From: Sphingomonas sp. BT-65
Lineage (GTDB): Bacteria; Pseudomonadota; Alphaproteobacteria; Sphingomonadales; Sphingomonadaceae
Assembly: GCF_026107375.2 (NCBI RefSeq)
Contig: NZ_JAPCIA010000002.1
Location: 584,001-648,000, forward strand
DNA length: 64,000 nt
Direction: 5' to 3'
A program made the position numbers and the translations under genes. The notes beneath the pieces were generated by a model, which worked only from the letters and a program-made list of their open reading frames with translations, was not told where the DNA came from and did no database searches. Shown in pieces: positions 25,911 through 33,236 of the stretch. How positions within the stretch are numbered: position 1 is the stretch's first letter; every line of letters starts with the position of its first letter.

Positions 25911-28529
25911 TCAGAACTTGGTACGGATTCCGACCGATATCAGGCGGCCGAGCGTCGAGCCGTTCGCGAAGCCCGTGCCCGAGGTCCGGAAGGGTGGATC
26001 CTTATCGAACAGATTGTCGACGTTTAGCGTGAGCATCGCCGATTTCATCAGTGCGATCTTGCCCAGATCGAGGGCGAAGTAGAGGTCGACGGTGTCGAAG
26101 GCATTGACGTGCGTCTGCGTCGCATCGAACAGCACCGGGAGACCGCCACGGTGGTTGAGCTGAGCCCGTCCGGTAACCGGACCAACGGTCGCGCCAAGCG
26201 CCGCGATGAAGTTGAAGCGGCTGATCGTGCCGTTCGCCAGCTGATCGACATAGACGCCGTTGTTCGCCGGGCTCGACTTGCGACTCAGCGTGTAGGTGCC
26301 GCCGAAGCTGGCGTTGATCGAGCCGAAATCGGTGCGCTGGTTCAGCACGGCGTTGAAGTCGATGCCGTCCTGCTTCAGCCTCCCGCGATTGTAGCGCCGC
26401 AGGTCAAGCACCGAATAAGGCACGCCCGAATTGGCATAGAGCGACTCGAGCGACGGGAAGTTGTCCGGCGCCAGCCCGCCAGAGAATGCGTTCACCTGCG
26501 CGATGGTCGGATTGAGGATGAAGAATGGAGCGTTCTCGGGATCGGCGTAGAAGGCCGTTCCGAAGAAACCACCCGCGTTGACGCTGATGATGTCGGTGAA
26601 ATCGATATTGTAGTAGGTCGCACTGAGCGTCAGCGAGGGGAAGAAGGACGGCTTGACGTCTGCACCGACCGACCAGGTCTTGGCGGTTTCAGGCCGGAGG
26701 GTCGAGCTGCCGCCGGAAATCCAGATGACCGGCCGTCCGGCCGAATAGCCAAAGTTGGTGGACTGGGAGATGCGCGCATCGACGGCGCCGACCGTGTCGG
26801 CAAGACTCGGCGCGTGGAAGGACGTACCGTAGTTGCCGCGAATCGTGATACCCTCCACCGGCTTGAAATTGAAGCCGATCTTGGGATTGGTGGTGCCCCC
26901 GACATCGTCATAATGGTCGTAGCGGACCGAGCCGGTGAGATCGAGCATCTCGAAGACCGGCACGAAGATTTCGCCGAACACCGATTTGACGTTTCGCGTG
27001 GCGAGTGCGGAGTTCCGGAAGGGATTGGAGATCGCGCCGAACGAGACATTCGCCGCGATCTTCTCGAAATGATATTCGGCGCCCACCGCCAGGCGGACAT
27101 CGCCGGCCGGCAGCGTGAAGAGCCGCCCGTCGGCGACCAGCCGCGCTTCGGCAAGCTCCTGGGTAGCGATCGCACGGTCCCGATAGTCGAGGATGCCGGC
27201 AAGAACCGCCGGATTGGTCTGTGCCACATTATAGGGATTCAGCGCCGTCGCGGTGGTCGTTCCCGCCAGCGCCGCGAAGACATTGCCCTGGTTGACGCCG
27301 CCCTGATTGGTTTCGTTGTAGCTGCGCCCGTAATTCGCCAGCCCGCGCAGATGCCAGCCGCCGCCGAGATCAGCCTCGAAGGTCGGCGTCACGCCCCAGG
27401 AGTCGAACCGTTGCGGGCTGCTCCGGCCGATGCCGAACACCGGCCCGAAATCGAAGAAGACATCATAGCTGGTCTGGCCGGCCGGCCCCGGCCGGAAATA
27501 GGGATTCGAGCTGTTGATCGGCCCGCTGCCCGTCAGCGTCGCTTCCGCGGTCAGTGTGTCACGCCGCGAGAAATAGGCGGTGATGTTTGTCGAGATGCTG
27601 TCGTTCAGCTGCTGATCGAGCGTGGCTAAGACCGCATGGCGGGTCTCGCGCGGATAGATGGCAACATAGTCGGACGTATCGCAGCGATTCGGCGCGCCGG
27701 AAAAGCCGGGCATCGGATAGAAGGTGCCGGCACCCCCGCCGATCCGGATATTGCCGGGCGTGCAGGAGAAGCTGCGATTGTCCCGTCCGCCAAAACCGGT
27801 GTGGTTCTGCGTGACGAAATCCCGCTCGATGCCCAGAACGTCATTGTGCCAGGCATAGGCATAGGACACGAAAAGCGATCCCGAGCCCCAGTCCTTGCCG
27901 ACCGTGATATTCGCGTCGATGCTGTCATATCCGTCAGCGAAGCCATAGCGCGCGTTGGCCTCGATTCCATCGAAGCGCTTGCGCGTGATGAAGTTGATGA
28001 CGCCGCCGATCGCGTCCGACCCATAGATCGACGATCCCCCGTCGGGGATGACCTCGACGCGCTGGATGATGCCGGGCGGGATGATCTGCGGGTCGACATA
28101 GGTCTGCAAAATGCCCGAGCCAACGATGCGATGACCGTTCACAAGTGTCAGCGTTGTCGTGCCGCCCGACGCGCCGAGGTTGCGCAGATTGGTCTGCACG
28201 ATGGGCTGGCCGAAATTGGCACCGCCGTTCGGGATGGTATTGAAGTTGCTGATCTGGGGAATAGTGGCGAGCAGGTCATTTGACGACTGGGCGCCGGTCG
28301 CAACGACATCGGCCTCGGAGATGCTGACGACGTTGGTGCCGACGGGTGCGATGCCGCGAAGCAGCGTCCCGGTCACCACGATCTCGCCTTCGCCCCCCGC
28401 TTCCTGCGCCTCGGTCTCGGGAAGGCTCTGCTGGCCGTCGGTCTGCGCTTGGGCAGGGGCGCATGCGAGCACCAGTGCGAGCGCGCTCGCCGAAGCGAAT
28501 GCAAGACGCCGATATGCGAAAACTTTCAT
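25911..28529 (-). CDS. TonB-dependent outer-membrane receptor of the sugar locus
   Basis: This 872-aa protein has a signal peptide ending ACAPAQAQ, a plug domain (EIVVTGTLLRGIAPVGTN, then SNDLLATIPQISNFN and IPDGGSSIYGSDAIGGVINF) and a 22-strand barrel ending ISVGIRTKF with the terminal aromatic residue required for barrel assembly. The plug with GSSIYGSDAIGG is of the large oligosaccharide-associated family found in Sphingomonas and Caulobacter. It imports a ligand across the outer membrane using TonB energy. It is divergent from the carboxylesterase gene, with two copies of the shared element in the spacer. No SusD-like partner is present, as expected outside Bacteroidota. Confidence 0.93.
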   Translation of the reverse strand: MKVFAYRRLAFASASALALVLACAPAQAQTDGQQSLPETEAQEAGGEGEIVVTGTLLRGIAPVGTNVVSISEADVVATGAQSSNDLLATIPQISNFNTIPNGGANFGQPIVQTNLRNLGASGGTTTLTLVNGHRIVGSGILQTYVDPQIIPPGIIQRVEVIPDGGSSIYGSDAIGGVINFITRKRFDGIEANARYGFADGYDSIDANITVGKDWGSGSLFVSYAYAWHNDVLGIERDFVTQNHTGFGGRDNRSFSCTPGNIRIGGGAGTFYPMPGFSGAPNRCDTSDYVAIYPRETRHAVLATLDQQLNDSISTNITAYFSRRDTLTAEATLTGSGPINSSNPYFRPGPAGQTSYDVFFDFGPVFGIGRSSPQRFDSWGVTPTFEADLGGGWHLRGLANYGRSYNETNQGGVNQGNVFAALAGTTTATALNPYNVAQTNPAVLAGILDYRDRAIATQELAEARLVADGRLFTLPAGDVRLAVGAEYHFEKIAANVSFGAISNPFRNSALATRNVKSVFGEIFVPVFEMLDLTGSVRYDHYDDVGGTTNPKIGFNFKPVEGITIRGNYGTSFHAPSLADTVGAVDARISQSTNFGYSAGRPVIWISGGSSTLRPETAKTWSVGADVKPSFFPSLTLSATYYNIDFTDIISVNAGGFFGTAFYADPENAPFFILNPTIAQVNAFSGGLAPDNFPSLESLYANSGVPYSVLDLRRYNRGRLKQDGIDFNAVLNQRTDFGSINASFGGTYTLSRKSSPANNGVYVDQLANGTISRFNFIAALGATVGPVTGRAQLNHRGGLPVLFDATQTHVNAFDTVDLYFALDLGKIALMKSAMLTLNVDNLFDKDPPFRTSGTGFANGSTLGRLISVGIRTKF

Positions 28530-28605
28530 CTTTTTCCCCTCCTTCTAATCGCGATTCCGCGCATTTTTGCTGCGGATCCGGGAGGCTTCACGACCCTCCG
28601 GCATC

Positions 28606-28624
28606 CTTCGTAATAGCTCGAAGA
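28606..28624 (+). promoter_or_regulatory. Tandem TTCG operator-like element B0
   Basis: CTTCGTAATAGCTCGAAGA keeps the CTTCGTA half-site and the second TCG 10 bp later. It lies about 77 bp upstream of the TonB receptor start and 105 bp upstream of the esterase start. It is weaker than the A and C copies. Confidence 0.45.
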
Positions 28625-28644
28625 CTTACGCATTGCAATTGACT

Positions 28645-28671
28645 ACTTTCGATTTTCTTCATATCGAAAGT
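28645..28671. promoter_or_regulatory. Palindromic operator-like element B1
   Basis: ACTTTCGAT (28645-28653) and ATCGAAAGT (28663-28671) are exact reverse complements over a nine-base spacer. The left part, TTTCGATTTTCTTCATAT, also matches the direct-repeat element at A1/A2. It lies about 42 bp before the esterase start and 116 bp before the receptor start. Confidence 0.6.
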
Positions 28672-28712
28672 TCCAAGCGGCAATCGACCGCCTGCCTCTG
28701 GAGGGGAAATTC

Positions 28713-30308
28713 ATGGAGAAGCAGTTCCGGATTACGCGCCGCAGCCTGATAAGCTCAGTCGCCGCGCTGACCGCATTGTCGGCGAGTCGCGTTCTCGCCC
28801 GCGACGTGGGCGCCGCCACGGCAGTCGTGAACACGACGAACGGGCCGGTCCGCGGCCGCTTCGAATGGGGACTCGTCCAGTCGTTCAAGGGGCTTCGCTA
28901 TGCGGCGGCGCCGGTCGGGCCGCTGCGCTTCCGTCCGCCCCAGCCGTTGCAGAAATGGACGGAGGTGGTCGACGCCGACCGGTTTGGCAACGCAGCGATG
29001 CAGAGTCCCGGCCAGCCCGACGCCCCGTTCGACGAGAAGCGCAGCGAGGACTGCCTGTTTCTCAACGTGTGGACGAACAATCTCGAAGGCCGCAAGCCGG
29101 TGATGGTGTGGCTGCACGGCGGCGCCTTTTCAAGCGGAGCCAGCAGCCGACCAACCTATTGGGGCGACCATTTCGCACGCAGCGGTATCGTGCTGGTGTC
29201 GCTCAATCACCGGCTCAACGTGTTCGGCTATACCCAGCTACCCGACAGCTGGGGTCCGGACTATGCGTCGTCGGGCATCGCCGGCATGCTCGACATCGTC
29301 GCAGCGCTCGAATGGGTGAAGGCGAACATCGCGCTGTTCGGCGGCGATCCCGACAACGTCACCATCTTCGGCGAGAGCGGCGGGGGGGCGAAGGTCTCGC
29401 TGCTCCTCGGCATGCCGCCCGCCAAAGGCCTCTACCACAAGGCGATCATTCAGAGCGGCGCCGCCCTCGACGCCACGCCTCGCGCCTATGCCCTGGCGCT
29501 CGGCGGGGCGCTGACCGAGACGCTCGGCGTCAAGCCGGGGGATGTCACCGCGCTGGCGGCGATCGATACGCAGACGATCTTCGCCTGCCAGAAGGCCGCC
29601 ACCGACAAGGTCATCCATCTCAAGAAGGACGGCTTCCTCATCGGCGACTTCACGCCGAGCATCGACGGCAAATCCCTTCCTCGCGGTCCCTTCATGCCCG
29701 AGGCGCCGACGATGGCCGCGGACATTCCGCTCATCATCGGTACCAACAAGGACGAGGGCACGATGTTCGCGCTTGGCGACAAGACGCTCGCCGCCGAGAC
29801 CGATGCGGGCTTTGAGCAGCGCGTTCGTGCGCGCTATCCCAAGCAAGGCAGCAGGATGGCCGCCGCGCTGCGCGCCGCCTATCCCGGTTACACCCCCGGC
29901 GAGCTGGTCACCGCGATGAACGGCAACCGGATGTTCTGGATCGATTCGGTCATTCTTGCAGAGCGCAAGCTGAAGCAGCCCGCGCCGGTTTGGATGTACC
30001 GGATGGACCGCGAGATCCCTACCTTCGGCGGCGCGATGAAGGCGGGTCATGCCACCGAACTTTCCTATGTTTTCGGAACCTACGAGAATGTTCGCAGCTT
30101 TGTCGGCCCCGGCGCCGATCCGGCGCGCATGTCGGCCCAGATGCACGCCGCCTGGGTGGCGTTCGCGAAGACCGGCGATCCGCAGTCGCCCGCGATTCCC
30201 GCCTGGCCGCGCTACGATCTCACAAAGCGCCAGACGATGGTCTTCGACGTGCAGAGCCGGATCGTTAACGATCCTCAATCGGACCTGCGCAAATTGATGC
30301 AGGCTTGA
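28713..30308 (+). CDS. Secreted type-B carboxylesterase
   Basis: This 531-aa protein has a Tat-like signal (ITRRSLISSVAALTALSAS). The alpha/beta hydrolase includes FKGLRYAAAPVGPLRFRPPQP, SEDCLFLNVWTN, MVWLHGGAFSSGASS (oxyanion hole) and FGESGGGAKVSLLLGMPPAKG with nucleophile Ser222. An acid residue lies in TNKDEGTMFALG, and His in AGHATELSYVFGT. The nucleophile elbow reads GESGGG where most family members have GESAGG or GESAGA. The role is deacylation of an acylated glycoside in the periplasm or outside the cell, inferred from its place next to the TonB receptor and TPI. It is cotranscribed with the TPI gene 68 bp downstream. Confidence 0.9.
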   Translation: MEKQFRITRRSLISSVAALTALSASRVLARDVGAATAVVNTTNGPVRGRFEWGLVQSFKGLRYAAAPVGPLRFRPPQPLQKWTEVVDADRFGNAAMQSPGQPDAPFDEKRSEDCLFLNVWTNNLEGRKPVMVWLHGGAFSSGASSRPTYWGDHFARSGIVLVSLNHRLNVFGYTQLPDSWGPDYASSGIAGMLDIVAALEWVKANIALFGGDPDNVTIFGESGGGAKVSLLLGMPPAKGLYHKAIIQSGAALDATPRAYALALGGALTETLGVKPGDVTALAAIDTQTIFACQKAATDKVIHLKKDGFLIGDFTPSIDGKSLPRGPFMPEAPTMAADIPLIIGTNKDEGTMFALGDKTLAAETDAGFEQRVRARYPKQGSRMAAALRAAYPGYTPGELVTAMNGNRMFWIDSVILAERKLKQPAPVWMYRMDREIPTFGGAMKAGHATELSYVFGTYENVRSFVGPGADPARMSAQMHAAWVAFAKTGDPQSPAIPAWPRYDLTKRQTMVFDVQSRIVNDPQSDLRKLMQA

Positions 30309-30376
30309 CCAGCCGGGGCGGGGCGGTCCCGGGCCGCGCCCCTGGCTCTTCACACAAGCAACGGAGTGGCCAATCC

Positions 30377-31123
30377 ATGGCGGCGCGCCCCCTGATCGTC
30401 GGCAACTGGAAAATGAACGGCTGCCGGAAGAAGCTCGCCGAGCTCAACGCGATCGAAAGTCATGCCGCCACCGCCTCGGCCGAGGTCTGGATGGCGCTTC
30501 CTGCGACACTGGTTGGCCTCGCAGCCATTGGTGCCCGCAACATCACGATCGGCGGGCAGGACGTGCATTTCGCCGATGCCGGTGCCTATACCGGCTCGAT
30601 TTCCGCCGCGATGCTGCGCGAGGCAGGTGCCTGCTTCACACTCGTTGGTCATAGCGAGCGGCGTGTCGGCCATGGCGAGACCGGCGCGGTCATCCGCGCA
30701 AAGGTCGACGCGGCGTGGCGCCATGGGCTAGATGTCGTCCTCTGCGTCGGCGAGACCGCGGAACAGCGCAACGCTGGAACGGGCAAAGAGACGGTGGCAG
30801 CTCAGATCCGTGCAGCGGCCGGCGGGCCGATCGCAGGCGGCCTGGCGATCGCTTATGAACCGGTATGGTGCATCGGCGCTCCAACCGCCGCGACACCGGA
30901 GCAGGTCGCGGCCATGCACCAGGTCATTCGAGGTACGCTGGGCGCGCTGCATGGCGAGGCCGGGGTAGCGGTTCGGCTGCTCTACGGCGGCGCGGTCGAC
31001 CCGCAAAGTGCCCCCGCAATCCTGCTCGCCGCCGAGGTCGACGGTGTGCTGGCAGGGCGTGCGAGCCTCGAGGTGCCCGCCTTTTGCGCGCTGATCAACG
31101 TCGCCTCGGAGATCGCGGCCTAG
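30377..31123 (+). CDS. Triosephosphate isomerase family protein of the sugar locus
   Basis: This 248-aa TIM barrel starts VGNWKMNG with Asn10 and Lys12. It has the electrophile LVGHSERR with His92 and the catalytic base AYEPVWCIG with Glu161. The loop after the base reads CIGAPTAA rather than the common AIGTGKTA, so loop-6 behaviour may differ. The phosphate-binding GGAVDP and GVLAGRASL segments are present. All catalytic residues of TPI are kept, so interconversion of glyceraldehyde 3-phosphate and dihydroxyacetone phosphate is likely; a related aldose/ketose phosphate is possible. It is probably additional to a housekeeping TPI, which is not in this window. It follows the esterase and converges with DUF1593 copy 2. 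Confidence 0.9.
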   Translation: MAARPLIVGNWKMNGCRKKLAELNAIESHAATASAEVWMALPATLVGLAAIGARNITIGGQDVHFADAGAYTGSISAAMLREAGACFTLVGHSERRVGHGETGAVIRAKVDAAWRHGLDVVLCVGETAEQRNAGTGKETVAAQIRAAAGGPIAGGLAIAYEPVWCIGAPTAATPEQVAAMHQVIRGTLGALHGEAGVAVRLLYGGAVDPQSAPAILLAAEVDGVLAGRASLEVPAFCALINVASEIAA

Positions 31124-31163
31124 AGAATGGACGGCGGGGCGTTGGTCCCGCCGCGCCGCCGTC

Positions 31164-32780
31164 TCAGCTACCCACGGTGACGACGATCTTCTCGTATCGC
31201 GTCAGCGCCGGCGTGCCATCGTCAGTCGCCTCCGCGATCACCTGGATCGTGTCGCCCGGCCTGGCATCGAGCGGAACCAGCAGGGTTGCATCCGCGCCGA
31301 CGGGCTTGAGACCGGCCGCTCCCTTGTAGCTCCCAGCCTCCTTCCACACCCACCATTTGAGCGCGACAGCATTGCCGTCCGGATCGGAGATCTTCGCCGA
31401 CAACGCGACGCGCTGACCCGGTTTTGCGGTGCGTATGTTCGGCCCCGCCAACTCGATCCGGGGATTGTGGTTCGCGCCGGCATAGTCCGACGTCACCGCC
31501 CATTTGAACCGCGCTGCCCAGTCGCGCTGGGCGGGCGCGAAGAACGGATGCGTGGGCGCGCGCGTGATCGCCCCTCGCGCGCCGGGATTGGCGGCATCGG
31601 CCTCGATCCCCGCCAGCGCCTCGCCGAAGCCCGCGAAGCCGCCGCCTGCAGGACCGCTGCGCGCATAGCCGCCCCAGCCGCCGAAGCTGTCGCCGCGATA
31701 ACCGCGAAGGCCGTTGTCGAGCAGGTTGAAGAAGGTTCCGGTATCGCCTTCGCCGAGATAGTCGCCCTTCGGGCGCGGCGGCGTCCAGACGATATAGCCC
31801 TCCTTCCTCAGCTCCTCGCCCGACTTTCCGGCGATGCCGAAATAGTCGAACCGGTCGCCCTTCACCATCTGTTTGCCGTCGCCCCAGACGCGGATGAAAG
31901 CGCCAAGCGGCCCCTTGTTCCGCACATTCTCCGCGATCCAGGCCGCTCCCAGATATACGGCGTCCTCGAGGCTCACTCGCTCCTGCGAATTATAGCTGAT
32001 GCCGACGCCGCCCGCCTGCTGGCGATAGCGGATCTCAGGCCAATTGGGCTGGATGTATTTGGCATAAGTGTCGTCCTGATCGCCCGAGGGGTGGATCACC
32101 GCCTTGCGGATGACCTTGGTGCGGATCGCCGCCCATTGCGGTGTGCCCTTGTACTGCTCCTCGATCGACTTGAGCGCGCGCGCGATCGTGCTCTGTCCGC
32201 CCCAGGCGTGCAGGTAGATCGGCGCCTCCTCTGGGTCGAGCAGCAGCGCCTTGATCAGGTCCGATCCCGGCGTGTCCTTCTCCATATCGCCATCGAATTG
32301 GACATTCCCCCAGCGAATCTTCGACTTGAGATCGCCCGGGGCCGGATAGTCCGGATTGTGGACCTTCAGATTGGGATATGCCTCGGCATAGCGCTCGACG
32401 GCTTCGTCGATGAAGCGCTCACCCGGATCCCAGCGCCACGAAGTGCAGGGGCAGAGATTGACGCCGAAGCGATTATATTCGCGCCCCGGCACGCTCAGCT
32501 TCGTTCCCTTGCCGTCGCCCGTCCAATGGAATTGGCTGCTGGCATAGATCAGCCCCTCGGTACGGAAGTCGGTGGCGTAGAGCAGATAGCGCACCAGCGA
32601 ATTCGAATCGTCGAGCTCGGGGTCGGCTGTGATCACCACGCGCGGCTTCTGTCCGGGGGGCGTCTCGAGATATTGAGGCACGGCCTTGCCCGGCATTTCG
32701 TTCGTCTGCGCCAGGGCGCCAGTCCATGCGCCGCCCGCCAGCAGGACAGCCGCTATCGTCAACCGAACGCGTTTTGCCAT
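31164..32780 (-). CDS. Secreted DUF1593 (nucleoside-hydrolase-like, Sde182 type) protein, copy 2
   Basis: This 538-aa protein has a signal peptide ending GALAQ (about residue 25). The domain begins RVVITADPELDDSNSLVRYL: Asp53, Asp57 and Asp58 give the DPxxDD spacing of true nucleoside hydrolases more closely than copy 1 does. It includes GGQSTIARALKSIEEQYKG and HPSGDQDDTYAKYIQ, and the C-terminal beta-sandwich has GANHNPRIELAG and VALKWWVWKEAG. The two copies share layout but are clearly diverged, so they may act on different linkages. It is divergent from the GH3 gene with element C1 only 12 bp upstream of its start, which suggests tight repression. Confidence 0.85.
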   Translation of the reverse strand: MAKRVRLTIAAVLLAGGAWTGALAQTNEMPGKAVPQYLETPPGQKPRVVITADPELDDSNSLVRYLLYATDFRTEGLIYASSQFHWTGDGKGTKLSVPGREYNRFGVNLCPCTSWRWDPGERFIDEAVERYAEAYPNLKVHNPDYPAPGDLKSKIRWGNVQFDGDMEKDTPGSDLIKALLLDPEEAPIYLHAWGGQSTIARALKSIEEQYKGTPQWAAIRTKVIRKAVIHPSGDQDDTYAKYIQPNWPEIRYRQQAGGVGISYNSQERVSLEDAVYLGAAWIAENVRNKGPLGAFIRVWGDGKQMVKGDRFDYFGIAGKSGEELRKEGYIVWTPPRPKGDYLGEGDTGTFFNLLDNGLRGYRGDSFGGWGGYARSGPAGGGFAGFGEALAGIEADAANPGARGAITRAPTHPFFAPAQRDWAARFKWAVTSDYAGANHNPRIELAGPNIRTAKPGQRVALSAKISDPDGNAVALKWWVWKEAGSYKGAAGLKPVGADATLLVPLDARPGDTIQVIAEATDDGTPALTRYEKIVVTVGS

Positions 32781-32792
32781 TCGACACCTCTC

Positions 32793-32811
32793 TTCGTATT
32801 TTTTCGTATAT
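32793..32811 (+). promoter_or_regulatory. Tandem TTCG operator-like element C1
   Basis: CTTCGTATTTTTTCGTATA agrees with A2 at 14 of 19 positions, with both TTCG half-sites intact at a 10-bp step. It starts 13 bases upstream of the DUF1593 copy 2 start codon, a place where a bound regulator would block transcription or sit on the leader. Confidence 0.6.
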
Positions 32812-32914
32812 CTTCATCCGAAGGAGTGGCCCTTCGGGCTGATCCTGTCAATTCCCGAGGAGCGAGGCGTGGCGACCCAGTTGGGCGGCAGGGACACGTT
32901 GCGTTCCATGGTGC

Positions 32915-32933
32915 GATACGAAGATAAACGAAG
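32915..32933 (-). promoter_or_regulatory. Tandem TTCG operator-like element C2
   Basis: Reading on the minus strand, CTTCGTTTATCTTCGTATC, 15 of 19 identical to A2. It is inverted relative to C1, about 100 bp away, repeating the A1/A2 geometry of the first divergent spacer. Confidence 0.6.
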
Positions 32934-33236
32934 ATTTCCATTGACGTTTTAACCCCGAAATCGGAAGCTTTCCGTATTCTGCGCATGCCGGACACCTAAC
33001 GCCTCCGGCCGTAGCGAACGAAATAATGGGGAGAGGGCAGGCGTGACGATCCGTGGGCATCTGCACTGGTTTCCTATCGCGGCTCCAATCTTGCTGCCGG
33101 GTCAAGCGCGTTCACGAGCCGACCGAGGCAGGACTGCTCGACGGCATCACCACCCCAGGCTCGCTGATCCGAAGGCCGGTGGCGACTTCCCCGAGGTAGC
33201 GCAAAAGATCGCCGACAATGTGGAGGAGCAACCAAC

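Larger units (their letters stand above)
32781..33236. other. 456-bp divergent spacer between DUF1593 copy 2 and GH3
   Basis: The DUF1593-proximal half holds two copies of the shared operator-like element (C1, C2). The GH3-proximal 300 bp has no recognised gene; it may be a long leader or carry the GH3 promoter. A short frame at 33043-33240 is not protein-like. Confidence 0.6.
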
